Positions 1 through 10,666 of a stretch of DNA of 64,000 nucleotides are shown here, piece by piece. Every line of letters starts with the position of its first letter. Position 1 is the stretch's first letter. The translations under genes and the position numbers were made by a program. Source of the DNA: Apricaphanius iberus (taxonomy: Eukaryota; Chordata; Actinopteri; Cyprinodontiformes; Aphaniidae); NCBI GenBank assembly GCA_028564705.1, contig JAPXFQ010002706.1:558001-622000 (forward strand), given 5' to 3'. The notes under the pieces were generated by a model that did not search any database, was not told where the DNA came from, and worked only from the letters and a program-made list of their open reading frames with translations.

Positions 1-840
1 GGCCCAGAACTGCAGGCAAACACCGCTGGACTGCGGCCGAGGAGGAGGTGGACGGATGACCAGCTCGGCCCAAGCAGCCTTCTTAATCCATTCGGCCTCT
101 TCCCAGATCCACTCTAAATCCAGTGAGGAGGACTTGGGGACGAGGTTTGAAGCTGGTTGTTGGCTGCCGAAATGTCAAATGACTCCTCTGGATCCTCATC
201 TCGGCGAGCGAGGAAGTACGCCAGGAATCGGACAGTCATACCATAGTGGAAAGGCGACAGAATTGCATGACAGCCACGATAACGGCAGTAGTAAATCTCT
301 GGTGAGATTTACTACTAGGTGTTACTAATAGGTGAGTCTTTATTTTCTGTCTCTGCTTGAGTCCTTTTTACGGCTAGTTCCTACTGTTAGATTGGCTGGT
401 CGGATTCAGATGCAGAGACAGGTTTCGACAGCTTGTTTCTCATAGTTTTTAATAGAAGAAATAATGAATCCAAAGCACACGGAACCACACGAGGGGAGGT
501 TAGCCAGGACAGACCGGGATCCTGCAGTAGCGGAGTCAAGGGGTAGCGCAGAAACTAGATCAAGACGTCAGCGACGGAGAGGGGATTCCCGAAGTGACAT
601 CGTAAGACAAGTATTGTTATCCATGCTAGGACTGAATAAAACATTTTATTGTCCAAAGCGGCTTTTTTTTCATTGTGGTTGACGAAAGCTGTTGTTTCTT
701 CATAGTCTACTCTGTAGACTCTACAGTGTTCTCTACTTGATTATATTTAAGCTCGAATTTTTAAGTGTGTAGTCCCTCCATCCGGGTCACATTAGCATGT
801 TAGCCGAGGAACTATATTTTTTTTGTCAAGGCACATTGTA
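1..840. other. unassigned left flank, no gene recognised
   Basis: I see no recognisable domain here. Two short open frames (56-328 and 464-682, both +) have low-complexity, basic products without known motifs and are probably chance. The stretch contains the perfect hairpin listed separately and ends at the TA dinucleotide that borders the foldback element. It could be an unrecognised transposon remnant or a degraded exon. Confidence 0.5.
287..316. repeat. perfect 13-bp stem hairpin
   Basis: Bases 287-299 are the exact reverse complement of 304-316, with a four-base TGGT loop at 300-303. The sequence is neither a simple repeat nor GC-rich enough to suggest a terminator. Its role is unknown; such palindromes often mark transposon ends or excision scars. 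Confidence 0.85.
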
Positions 841-865
841 TGGAGTACCAACTCTGCCATAATTG

Positions 866-1009
866 AAAATAAATAAATGAATAAATAAATGGGTAAATAC
901 TATTGTAAATAAATACATATTTATTTACACATTTATTTATTCCATCATTTATTTATTTATTTTGCATTTATTTATTTATTCCGAAATTTATGTATTTCCA
1001 CATCAGAGT
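866..1009. repeat. ATAA/TTTA-rich array, left arm
   Basis: Imprecise ATAA repeats switch part-way to TTTA repeats, so this arm can fold on itself. It is the counterpart of the longer array at 4381-5128. It lies between the terminal inverted repeat and the SINE insertion. Confidence 0.85.
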
Positions 1010-1395
1010 TATTTCCACATTTCCATCCATCCATCCATCCATCTTCTTAACCGCTTATCCAATTCAGGGTCACGGGGCAGCTGGAGCCTATCCCAGCAAT
1101 TATCAGGCGTTAGGCAGGGTACACCCTGAACAGGACGCCAGTCTGTTGCAGGGCCAACACAGAGAGACAGACAACCATTCACACTCACATTCATTCCTAC
1201 GGACAATTTAGAATGATCAATTCACCTATCATGCATGTTTTTGGACTGTGGGAGGAAGCCGGAGTACCCGGAGAGAACCCACGCATGCACGGGGAGAACA
1301 TGCAAACTCCATGCAGAAAGACCCTGGACTGGGATACGAACCCACGACCTTCTTGCTGCAAGGCGCCACCGTGCAGCCCCTATTTCCACATTTCC
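1010..1395 (-). mobile_element. tRNA-derived SINE with RTE-like tail and 15-bp target duplication
   Basis: Read on the minus strand, the body (1380 down to 1025) begins with a tRNA-like head containing a B-box-like GGTTCGTATCC at about 1336-1346. It ends in an 'ataagcgg...' segment and a TGGA tail, the 3' end type used by RTE/Rex3 LINEs. The same 15 bases, TATTTCCACATTTCC, flank it at 1010-1024 and 1381-1395. The host arm is repetitive, so part of that match could be pre-existing. About 355 bp is a plausible full-length copy. It sits inside the left arm of the foldback element and is therefore younger than it. Confidence 0.8.
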
Positions 1396-1546
1396 ACATC
1401 ACACTTATTTCCATAGTTCAACAACACATTTATTTCCAGAAGTGTATTCTAATAAGGGGGTGTTTCTAACAGTGACCTAAAGCCTGATTGGTCAGCTCCT
1501 GGTCTCTGTATTTACAACTGCAGTGGCTGAGGACAGAGCGTTAGTA

Positions 1547-2402
1547 AATATCTATGAGTCATTTTTGCATATATTTACAGATAGATCAAAGGACATAAAA
1601 AAGGGGGAAAACGGGTTTTGCATTTGTAATACCACAAATAGGATTAGTAGTTAGGGAAAGAACTCCAGATCATTTATCTGTTTATACAGTGGAGATGTTA
1701 ACCATATCATTTAGTCTGCAATGGATGGAACAAAATAGAATTAAAAAAGGAATTATATGTACTGATTCATTATCTGTATTATTGTCAATTAAATTAATGT
1801 CTACTAAAAGTCGATTAGATATATTGTATGAAATTTATGAAACCATTTTTAGATTAAGGAAATTGGGAACAGAACTTAAACTTTTATGGGTACCAGCACA
1901 TAGGGGAGTAGAAGGAAATTAATTGGCAGATTATTATGCAAAAAAGGCAATAAGAGAGGGAGCAATAACAAATATTGCATATAGTGTTGCTGACATGAAA
2001 TCTATTATTAAAACATACATAATGGAAGAGTGGCAAAGCATGTGGGAAAAAGAAGAGAAAGGAAGACATTTATTTCAAATACCAGGGAAAGTAGGAAAAT
2101 GGACAAATCTAAGAATGAATAGTAAAGAGCAAAGTATAATATCACGATTACGAATGGGACATACTGGACTTAATAGCACTATGCATTTGATAAGGAAGCA
2201 CCCTACAGGCTTGTGTGGAACAGTGGAACATGTTTTATGTATTTGTATAAAATATGAGGAAAGTAGAAGAAAACTCAGGGACAAATTAAAAAACATAGGA
2301 GGTGGAGGGATAGATGTAAAGAATTTGTTAGATGGTAAAGAAAGGAAATATAAATTGGTGATTGAGTATTTAAAACAAAGCGGTTTATTGAATCGAATTT
2401 AG
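1547..2402 (+). pseudogene. I/Nimb-type LINE ORF2 3' end: RNase H and C-terminal region, broken
   Basis: The translation shows RNase H motifs: an IFTD start (about 1574), a central TDS block (from about 1760) and a VPAHRGVEGN block near the end of the first open part. Homologues continue with Glu after that Asn; here the codon is a TAA stop (1920-1922), and the frame resumes with LADYYAKKAI. A frameshift near 1600-1690 separates the first motif. The second part (to 2402) contains a cysteine/histidine module (GLCGTVEHVLCIC) usual at the C-terminus of I-clade LINEs. Upstream RT is missing, so this is a 5'-truncated dead copy. Clade assignment is by recognition. Confidence 0.8.
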
Positions 2403-2520
2403 TTTTTGTTTTACGCTCTTACTCCGACTCACACTCCAGCATAGTAGGTGGCGGAAATGCACCTAGACGTTAGATGCCACCCGCCAATAAAAAAGAAGAA
2501 GAAGAGAAGAAGACGAAGCG
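2403..2520 (+). mobile_element. 3' UTR and (AAG)n tail of the I/Nimb-type LINE
   Basis: Downstream of the stop is a short 3' UTR with a GGTGGCGG ... CCGCC inverted pair (about 2448-2488), then AATAAAAAAG and repeated AAG units to about 2518. A short terminal hairpin followed by AAG repeats is the usual 3' end of Nimb-type elements in fish, supporting the assignment of the open frame before it. Confidence 0.75.
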
Positions 2521-2551
2521 TTAGCAATCGGCTAACTGCTCTGTGGCTGTG

Positions 2552-2625
2552 TCCGAATTCAGGGGCTGGATCCTTCGAAGGACCCGGTCTACTCGGTCTA
2601 CGTGGGCTGGGTCCTTCGTCCCAAA
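2552..2625 (+). mobile_element. fragment of DNA-transposon terminus (same family as 34947-36172)
   Basis: The block starting TGTCCGAATTCAGGG and continuing with 'ctggatccttcgaagg' matches the left end of the element at 34947 and the inverted right end near 36145-36170. Only one end is present, so this is a broken or solo terminus. The superfamily is not determined. Confidence 0.6.
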
Positions 2626-2639
2626 TAAAAGATCATTTT

Positions 2640-4261
2640 ATTTAATCCAGGTCACTACTTAAGACAGCTACTCTCATGATAATTTCTGCAATTGAATGAC
2701 TACTGATCAAATGTACAAATTTGTAATATTACATTTTTTATATTCATTTTAACTGTAAAAATTCTTTGTGAGCTTAAATTATATATGCCTTTTGGATCAA
2801 AACAGCATTTTCTAATTTTATTTTATATATCTATGATTTTTTTTACCAAGCATATTCCAAATGGGCTCTTCCTAAATAAACTGAATTGTTTTTTGTAAAC
2901 AACCACTGCAACAATAACTAACATTGTGTTTTAACAAAACTGCAGGTCATAACACTTTTCTCCACAGCTGCCTCTTGGGATGAGCTTGAAGATGAAGCTG
3001 CTGGAGGTCTGTGGGGCTCTCTGGTTGGAAAAACTTGTCTTTTGAGCACGTCGACTTAAGCAGCCTGTAAACCCTGATGATGGATGCAGTGGACAGCATG
3101 ACGAAGCTGCCCTAAACTCTCTCTGCAGACCAACCTGTATGATGTTCCCCTCGTCAACCAGAAAATATGAAAAAAATATCTGTATTTAACTGATCCAGTA
3201 ACACTGCCAGTTTATTCTAATTAAGCTTAAAGAGGTCATTTATACACATATAAATAACTGCAAAAAAACGTATCCTAATGCCAATATGATATGTTATTTT
3301 AAACTATTTAACGTAAGCTTCTTTAAAAACACTAATACAACTTTTAATGAAATTACTTCATGATATTTAACATTTTTAGAAATTCATTTATTCACAACCA
3401 TCGAACACCTAAATAAAAAATGTGACAAAAACATGAATGAAAAAAAAAACAGTCCATCCATTCAGTCCCTGCTCTCCTCTCCAGTCTCCCTTTGCTGCTT
3501 CATATCCTAAACAAGACAACAAACACAGTTTACAAAAAAGAGCAACACAACAACATTTATGAAATCTATATTTGTTAAAGTGATCAGTCATAAATTATGT
3601 TATTTGCGCTTTTGCAAATTTAGCTGGAGATAGGCACCAGCACCCCCACGACCCATTAAGGATTAAGCGGTTAAGAAAATGGATGGATGTTTCCTAAGAT
3701 TGAGAGTAACATTATATTCATTCTGTGAATAGTATGCAAAAGTAGTAGGTAGGTAATAAATATTTTTTATTTAATTATGGTTTTTATGGTTAAAGCCTTT
3801 CACTTCATTTCTTTGTTTAGTTTCCTTGGTAATTATCCATTACCGTATTGCACGATATTTGCGCAACGGTAATCTTTATAAGAGAGCTAAAGTTGGCAAC
3901 TTCGACTGCCTATTTCCAAGTATCGGCTCCCTTGACCGCGGGAATTCAACATTAGACATGTGTTTGTGAACTGTTGTCAAAAACTTAAAACAAGTTGCAA
4001 AGGCGGACTGAGCGCTTGTGAGGTGCTACTTGGGAGCTTCCCACTAGCTTAGCTGAAAGCCTCAACAAGGTTAGCCTTCAGTTGGTAACATTTGCACCCC
4101 AGCACCTCACCTTCCAAGGCACCTCCGTGTTCCTCGCATGAGACCTCCATGTCAAGGACAGACCTGATGATAAAGCAGCATTACTCTGACAGTGACAACA
4201 GTTGAGCCTTGTAGCTCAACTCTGTCACAGACAAACAGAGTAGCTAGGAGATGCTAATGCT
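2640..4261. other. core of foldback element, no coding signal
   Basis: AT-rich sequence without a recognisable domain. 2940-3165 looks exon-like in composition but has no convincing open frame. 3623-3690 is a SINE/RTE-type 3' end, listed separately. 3890-4261 is less AT-rich and runs into the inner inverted repeat; no transposase motif is visible. Confidence 0.6.
3623..3690 (+). mobile_element. SINE/RTE-type 3' end fragment
   Basis: The block 'ctggagataggcaccagc' followed by 'gattaagcggttaagaaaa' and TGGATGGAT is the plus-strand counterpart of the 3' end of the SINE at 1025-1380 and of RTE-type LINE tails. No 5' part is present. Confidence 0.7.
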
Positions 4262-4380
4262 CCTCCATCCTCAGCCACTTTAGTGTAAATACAGAGACTT
4301 GAAGCTGACCAATCAGGCTTCAGGTCAAAGTTAGAAACACCCCCCTTATTAGAATACACTTCTGTAAATCTATAAATAAT

Positions 4381-5128
4381 TGTGATCTAGAAATGTGTAG
4401 ATAAATAAATGAATAAATAAATATGGACATAAATAAATAAAAGTGGAAATTAGTGAATAAATGTAAATGTAGAGATCAATATATAAATATTGAATTAAAT
4501 AATTCAGTAGGTGTGTAAATAAATTAATAAATGTGCAAATAAATAAATAAATAAAAGTGGAAATTAGTGAATAAATGTGTAAATAAACATTCCCATAAAT
4601 AAATGTGGACATAGAAGATTGAAAATTAAAATAAATTTGAACATATATAATTAAATAAATGTGTAAATAAATAATTAAATAAATCTGTAAATAATTAAAT
4701 AATTGTGAAAATAAACAAAGCAACAAATAAATAAATAAATGTGTAAATAATTATGTGAATAAATTAATACTTACATGTGGAAATAAAAATACACATGAAA
4801 ATAAATAAAAATGTTAAATAAATAAATGTGGAAATATGTTACTAGTTCTTTCATGTACTCCCACATATATTTAGTTAGTTCTTTATATATTTTTATATAT
4901 TATATTGAACCATTTATTTGTTCATTACCATAATTTTTTATTTAGTTATTTATTTATTGACAACTGTTTTTTCAAACTGATTTATTTGTTTAACTCTATA
5001 TTTAATTTTCTCTATTTAAATATTTACAAATGTATGTATTTAAATGTATGTATTTTTTATATTTATTTATGTATTTACGAATGTATTTTCTCTCTTATTT
5101 ATTTATATCCACATTTATTAATTTATTG
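4381..5128. repeat. ATAA-rich imperfect repeat array, right arm
   Basis: About 750 bases of ATAAATAA-type repeats interspersed with TGTGTAAATA and GTGGAAAT units; the orientation flips to TTTA-type near 4860. It is several times longer than the left-arm counterpart, so the array has expanded or the left arm has shrunk. Open frames inside it (4370-4726 minus, 4905-5183 plus) are repeat translations. Confidence 0.85.
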
Positions 5129-5156
5129 TCAATCATGGCAGAGTTGGTCCTCCATA

Positions 5157-5310
5157 TTTTTGAACACAATACTTAAAAAGTGAAATATTGGGTGACAATT
5201 TATTTTTTACTTGCCTATGAGCGGGTGTTCTACCAATTGGTAAAAATCTTAGTTATCCGTAGCTATGAAGTCACTGTGCTCAAAGTGACTAAAAATATTG
5301 TGTTCAAAAA
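5157..5310. repeat. 154-bp segment bounded by 16-bp inverted repeat
   Basis: TTTTTGAACACAATAC at 5157-5172 pairs with its reverse complement at 5295-5310 (15 of 16). The segment starts right after the TA at the foldback element's right end. It could be a small MITE or a structured remnant of the target. Confidence 0.6.
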
Positions 5311-5399
5311 AAGAAATTCCAATTATTTTTTCTTAGCTTCTCTTCCGTGGGTTAAAAAAATACATTTTTTGTACTGGCTAAAAAAATAGATTTTTTTTT

Positions 5400-6020
5400 A
5401 ATCAGGCTGTTTATTTCTGCTATTATGATTTTTTGTGAAGGAGACCTTTTGTTGGTACCACTTACGGTTGTAAAGTCTAATAGCTGCGGGGAGGAAGAAC
5501 CTGCGAAAACGCTCCTTCATGCATCTAGGATGCAGCATTCTGTCAATGAAGGAGTTCAGCTCAGCAACATATTCACGCATGTGATAGGAGACACTGTCAA
5601 GCAGCAATGTTATTTTGGCCAGAGTCCTTCTGTCTCCAACCTGTGCACTGGATCCGTGGGACATAATGGAATAGAGCTGGTCTTTCTGATGAGGTTAACA
5701 TACCTCTTCCTCCCAGCTTTGGATAAACTGCAGCTCCAACATACAACACTATAAAAGATGGCTGATGCCACCACAGATTCAAATAAGGTGTTCAGGAGTA
5801 CTCCCTACACTCCAAAAGACCTCAGCCTCCTCAGCCAGTAGAGTCTACTCTGACCCTTTATGTAAAGAGCATCAGTTTTGTGGCTCCAGTCCACTTTATT
5901 GTTCATGTGAACCCCCAAGTACTTATTCGAGTTCACTATCTCAGAAGTGAGTGCTTCCCTGCAAATTCCTAAATCAGCTGACATGTGAAGAGGCCTGGTG
6001 ATCACATGCAAGCATGTCAC
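5400..6020 (-). pseudogene. LINE reverse transcriptase C-terminal region (Rex1/CR1-like), broken
   Basis: The minus strand from about 5925 reads NKYLGVHMNNKVDWS, followed by KGQSRLYWLRRLRSFGV, the thumb/C-terminal block common to Rex1/CR1-type LINEs. It continues after frameshifts through the usual 'vvas.ifYsvvCW' region and ends with HPRCMKERFRRFFLPAAIRLYN near 5430. The RT catalytic core and endonuclease are absent. Several frame changes show it is dead. The exact clade is uncertain. Confidence 0.7.
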
Positions 6021-6560
6021 AGGGAAGAGATTGTGCAGGGAACGCGGGGCCAGGGGTAGACTTGGTTGGTAGGGCTTGGAACCCTATGATAACTGCCTGC
6101 AGTTCTAGTTTAATCTTGAAATTATGACTAATAATGGGCATGTCCTTTTGATTGATCCGTGTCATATCAGCTGTAAGCTGGTGGTTAGCTGTTGTCAGGT
6201 TAGCAGTCGTCCCCAAGATGGTGATTTCTACTGAACCAGACAGAGTCTATCAGCGGTGGGCAACTCAAGTCGTCAAGGGCCACTATTCTGCGGGTCTTAT
6301 GTAACGTGTATAAAATGAAAGCTATTTTATATTTCATCCAAAATCCATTCTTTGACCAAAATCCAATCTTGTGTACATTTACTTTTCGTTTTATCTGTAT
6401 TGTATTTTATTTTGGTGGGGAAGCTCTAATTTTCTTACTCCCTATTGGATGTCACTTCTGTGTGGTGCTGCTTTCCTCGGTTCACGTTGAGCTTTTCTAG
6501 GGAGAGGTGTTTGTGAAGAGGCCTGTGTTACCAAAGTGCTGTGCTGAAAATATTCTTGTT
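6021..6560. other. unassigned, with a short hAT-like fragment
   Basis: 6030-6240 holds a minus-strand open frame (5974-6216) without a recognised domain. 6248-6290 ('gggcaactcaagtcgtcaag') resembles the terminal part of a common fish hAT-type repeat, but no partner end is seen. Part of 6300-6560 may belong to the LTR that ends at 6682; its left boundary could not be placed. Confidence 0.4.
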
Positions 6561-6700
6561 TGAAACAGAATAAACCTGCCATAACAACTGCAACCCCGTG
6601 GTGGTTCCTGTCTGCCAGTCCCTTGGTCTACAACACACATCGCAGAGTATAGCACAGACAGAGACAGGAGAGGTCGGCTACAGTGGTGCCGCGACCCGGA
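6561..6700 (+). mobile_element. Gypsy-type LTR end (poly(A) signal, U5) and primer-binding site
   Basis: An AATAAA lies near 6570, a short U5-like stretch follows, and the LTR appears to end in CA at 6681-6682. One base later comes TGGTGCCGCGACCCGGA (6684-6700), which has the TGG start and length of a retroelement primer-binding site. I could not match it to a particular tRNA with certainty. The gag-like frame starts about 490 bases downstream, as expected for an LTR element. Confidence 0.65.
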
Positions 6701-7187
6701 TACACACTGCTCCGAACAAATCCATTGTGGTTCATGAGGAGTGGATATACGTCAGCTGATAACCTGAGGTTGCTTGTCACACTACTGCACTTTTAGAGAC
6801 TGAAGTGTTTTATTGAAAGAGTGTTTTATTTTAAAAGAAAAACAAAGGGTAGGAAATAATTAGGTATATTGTAATTTTGTTATTGCGTAAAGAGTGGTGG
6901 TAAAAAAAATAATTCAAAATTACTTATGTTAAGCAGATGATGACACAGTTCTGTTGAAGTGTTTTAACTTTTCTGTGGGGAGGGGGAGAATGATTGAAGG
7001 TTTGCATTTTACCTCAGTAAGAAATACTAATGTTGCAGCCTCTCCAGCCTTTTATTCTGCATGGGTGGTCGAGAACACAGCTTCTAGTTATGGGAGTAAT
7101 GGTGTGGTTTCTAATGGTTCACCTAGTGTTGACCCACCATGAAATGACCTGATCATAAGTATCGCACAGCAAGTTGGACAGTAAATA

Positions 7188-7457
7188 ATGGACCAGTTGA
7201 AAAGTGAACGTGGAGTTGATGGAACCTTAAATCTGCAACCCCAAGGTAGCATGGTTCAACCACCAGGGGAACCCACTTACCTCAACTTGACTGGAGCAAA
7301 GTTAGTGATACAGCCAGATGTCAAAGAGCCTCCTATGTTTAGGGGAGATGGATCGGACAAGTACACTATCTGCGAGTGGGAAGAAATGATGAAAGTATAT
7401 TTCAGAAAACGAGACACACCCCCCAATGAACAATATCCCGAGATTGTTTCTAAGTAG
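7188..7457 (+). pseudogene. Gypsy gag fragment
   Basis: The 89-residue product contains PPMFRGDGSDKYTICEWEEM followed by MKVYFRK, a block typical of the N-terminal half of gag in teleost Gypsy elements. In homologues the frame continues into 'MGRAKD...'; here a TAG stop and then unrelated sequence interrupt it at about 7455-7480. The rest of gag, protease and the start of RT are missing, replaced by the insertion at 7480-8515. The fragment is non-functional. Confidence 0.7.
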
Positions 7458-7479
7458 ATGGGCAGACGTAAAGGCATTA

Positions 7480-8515
7480 GGCGTCTCTCCACCGGTACGA
7501 TTCGACTCGACTCGGATCGACTCAGCCTCAGAACTTTTTACTCTCGACTGGCAGAAGTCTGGCTTAACCGCTCCGAGCCGATACTATTTTTCGTACCACC
7601 TCAGCTGTGGTTCCATCCGTACTGAACTGGTACTGAAAAGCGACGTCAGACGGCTGTCGGTCACTGATTGGCTGGAGGGCGGAGTCACTGGATAGTAACT
7701 TGACAGCGTCTTTTAATAGCGAGTAGATGTGTTTAGTGTTTGCTGAAGGACAATGAAAATGTTAAAAACCATTGCTGTGATCCAAACGGAGTTTCAGCAT
7801 TTCTGAGTTTGTTGGCTGAAGAGAAAATTCAGTGTGAGCTGGATGGAGCTGCTCGCCGTGAGAGGGTTATCAAGGAGGAGTCGGGCTGATCGCGGTTCGC
7901 AGCTGATGTCTCTCGCCTGCAGGCCGAAGCAGAGAAACGGAGAACACCGAAGTCCTGAACTTGCTGTCTCCTACTCTCGGTAAGAAGCAACTTTCACGCA
8001 TTCATTAAATATGAATGACCTACTTATGTTTTCTGAAGCATAGTGAGACATATTTGTTTCTATTCCTTAATTTTAATTAGTAGTGTATGTTTTAAATGCA
8101 CTGTAAGCATAATACTTAAAAAAAATATGTGCGATCCGTTGCAGCGGGATCAACACCTTCTGATGGAGCAGAAGCAGAAACTGGCTTACGGAGGGTGGAG
8201 ATGACACGATGCCTTCAATCTGCCTTCAACCAAACCGTCCTGTGACGCTGCAGACGAAACCATGACCCACAGACATGTGCAACTGGACTTTGTTTCTGAA
8301 CTTTTTCTATACCTGTCCAATAAAAATGTCCAAGTCATATGCTTGTATTATCATTTGCAGTTTCATTACATGCTGGTTGGTGGAATCATTTTACAATATT
8401 ACAATTACAATATTTCGCCTTCCATACCGTCGGATACCACCAGCTCATTATCAGGCTACACCATGTTCTGTCTGAGGTTCTGTCTGAAATGGAGGAAAAA
8501 TAAATAATAAAGAAG
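7480..8515 (+). mobile_element. insertion/deletion segment with Myb/SANT-like remnant
   Basis: This segment separates gag from RT and differs in composition. Around 7755-7930 a plus-strand reading of IAVIQTEFQHF, then (after a frame change) LAEEKIQCELDGAARRERV, resembles the Myb/SANT-like trihelix proteins that accompany Harbinger-type transposases. A splice-donor-like GGTAAG follows at about 7979, and a poly(A) signal-like AATAAAAATG lies near 8321. I could not find matching inverted termini, so it may be a truncated Harbinger-type element or a retrocopied transcript. Confidence is limited because the reading requires frame changes. Confidence 0.4.
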
Positions 8516-8522
8516 TCAGTAA

Positions 8523-9263
8523 GTGAATATGCTTCACCTCATGTGGTGGTCTGGAAAAAGGATGGCAGTCTGAGCATCTGACGACTTAAGGTGGCTTAAC
8601 ACCAGGACATTGAAGGATGCGCACCCACTACCGCACCAGTCTGATTGTCTGGCTGCTCTAGGAGGCAACACGTACTTTAGCACCATGGATTTGACCTCGG
8701 GATTTTATAACATCCCTATGGCAGAGGAGGACAAGAGATACACAGCATTCACAACTCCAATGGGGCTGTATGAATACAATCGGATGCCCCAAAGCTTGTG
8801 TAACAGCCCAGCATCTTTCATGAGTATAATGCTCAGCATATTTGAAGATCTGAATTTTAGCAGTTTGCTGTGTTATCTAGGTGACCTGCTTGTCTTCGCT
8901 TCAACCGAAGAAGAGTCCCAGCAAAGGTTAGAAGTGGTGTTTCAGAGGTTGCCTCTGCACAACCTCAAGTTAAGCCCTAAGAAATGCCACTTCATGAGAT
9001 CATCAGTGAAGTTTCTGGTACACGTCATTGATAGCAGCGGTGTGGCTGTGGACCCTGAAAAAGTTGAGGTCATAGCAAAGATGATCAAGATTGACCTAAG
9101 GGAGGATGATGGATGTACGGCTTCAGTCAGGAAGATACAGTTCTTTCTTGGGATGTTTTTTTTACTATCAGCATTTCATCCCAAGCTGTTCGTCCATAAC
9201 CAAGCCACTGTTTTCCCTGACTGGTGGACAGAAGAGGAAGGGCTGAACCAAAGTAACAACTAA
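8523..9263 (+). pseudogene. Gypsy reverse transcriptase, catalytic site altered
   Basis: From 8523 the sequence reads YASPHVVVWKKDGSL and, after a stop and frame change, LKDAHPLP; the open part from 8610 has YFSTMDLTSGF and GLYEYNRMP, all classic Gypsy RT blocks. The catalytic YLDD box reads CYLGDLL: the first Asp is Gly (GGT at 8880-8882). The connection segment SPKKCHFMRSSVKFLVHVID is present. Premature breaks and the active-site change make it inactive. It belongs to the same element as the gag fragment and the RNase H that follows. Confidence 0.85.
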
Positions 9264-9284
9264 CGCTGGTTCTTACAGGAAGCT

Positions 9285-9960
9285 GAGACCATCTGATTAT
9301 ACTGAAGAGTGTGACCGGGCCCTGTCAAGTCTTAAGGACAAGCTGTTAAACTGTGTTGTTCTCGCCCACCCAGATTTTACACATCCTCTGATCTTATATT
9401 GATGCTTCTTTGGATGGTCTGGGAGCTGTGCTGTCCCAAGTACCACCCAGGCAGGAGAAGGCTCAGCCCATCGCATTCGCCAGTAAGACAATGAGCAGCT
9501 CACAAAAGAAATACCTGAATCACAGGGTCGAAATTTCTGGCTTTAAAGTGGAGTATATGTGAGAAGTTCAGCCACTGGTTGAGGGGTCAGACCTTTACAG
9601 TTTGGACTGATAACATTCCACTCACCTACATCCTGACAAAGCCGAAGCTTGATGCATGTGAGCAGCGTTGGGTGGCTAAGTTGGCACCCTACACGTTTGA
9701 CCTGAAACACATCCCTGGCATCAAAAACACTGTGGCTGATGCCCTCAGCAGGGAACCATTTGCAACTACAGTCAGTCACCAGATCATCACAGAGGGGTAC
9801 ACTCACCTCCTCACTGAAGCTGATGGTGTTAGCCAAGATGGAGTCAGAGATACCTTCACCTGAAGGCTCAGACTCAAAGAGTGAGGAAGTCAGTTCATGG
9901 TGGTCCAGAAATTAAAATTAATTCTTCATCCTACCAGTGTGACGCAGTGGTAGTCAAAGC
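9285..9960 (+). pseudogene. Gypsy RNase H and tether, frameshifted
   Basis: Three frames together give TEECDRALSSLKDKLLNCVV, then LGAVLSQVPPRQEKAQPIAFASKT split by a frameshift near 9400, and from 9579 FTVWTDNIPLTYILTK with HIPGIKNTVADALSR. These are the RNase H blocks that follow RT in Gypsy pol. No integrase is visible after about 9960, and the next element begins near 10.15 kb, so the 3' part of pol and the 3' LTR are missing. Confidence 0.8.
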
Positions 9961-10666
9961 TCTTCTGGAGATTCTATGACCAGGGGGATCTGGCCTTACT
10001 TCAGTAGGAAATTAGCTCGCCCTCTCTGACCGCTGCAGCACAAACCGTTGGGTTCATTCTGGAGTCTGTAAAGAGAGACTCTATCCCAAAGTCCTGACAC
10101 AGTCTGAGACACTTGCGCAACCCTTCCTCATGCTAGCAAATCTTCCTTAAGCTTTTTTTTTTTTCTTCACTTTTCCTCTCGCTCCGCTTTTTCGCGTCGC
10201 GTTTTTCCACCCTGAAAGGATTTTACTCTGCCGCAACAAACAATTGGACGCCTCAAAGTAAGAGATTTCCTTTTTTCATTCAGTCTGGTTGGAGTCAATT
10301 AGGATTTTTTTATTTCTTGTATTTTTAATGCATGTATGTCCTCTTAACGTTCATGAATCAGATCTGTGTTTAAAATATAGTGATTTCTTTTAATGAGTAA
10401 GCTGAGCTTGATTATACGGTTGTGTTGAATTTACTGTTAGGATGAGCTGCTTCGTTATCGCGAGAGCTGTGCGTAAGTAAACATGGCAGTATACTGGTAA
10501 AATTAACAAACAATGTCAAGTAAAATAAGGCAATAATTTTGAACCAAACGCAGCTTCTGTCCATTTAAACTAACCATCAAATTATTTCTTTCATCTAATC
10601 AACCTGGACGAGGAAACACTGGATTCGCTGGAGTGCTACCTAGACTAGTGCTTTGATAACATCGTT

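Larger units (their letters stand above)
841..5154. mobile_element. foldback-type DNA element with long inverted arms and TA target duplication
   Basis: The outer 25 bases (841-865) match the reverse complement of 5130-5154 at 23 of 25 positions, and both ends are bordered by TA (839-840 and 5155-5156). A second inverted match pairs about 1437-1545 with 4262-4364. Between outer and inner matches both arms are dominated by ATAA/TTTA repeats. The left arm carries an inserted SINE (1025-1380), and a LINE fragment begins where the inner left match ends. I see no transposase. A TA target duplication is typical of the Tc1/mariner superfamily, but the structure resembles a non-autonomous foldback element. 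The superfamily is not settled. Confidence 0.7.

Noticed and set aside
3890..4260. CpG-containing stretch as a host promoter
   Set aside because: It lies within the foldback element next to its inner inverted repeat and is not followed by a coding exon.
4370..4726. 118-codon minus-strand frame rich in Ile, Tyr and Leu, resembling a membrane protein
   Set aside because: Translation of the ATAA/TTTA repeat array; periodic Y-L-I pattern follows the repeat, not a protein.
6684..6700. Assignment of the Gypsy primer-binding site to a particular tRNA
   Set aside because: The sequence has PBS form, but I could not match it confidently to a known tRNA 3' end from memory.
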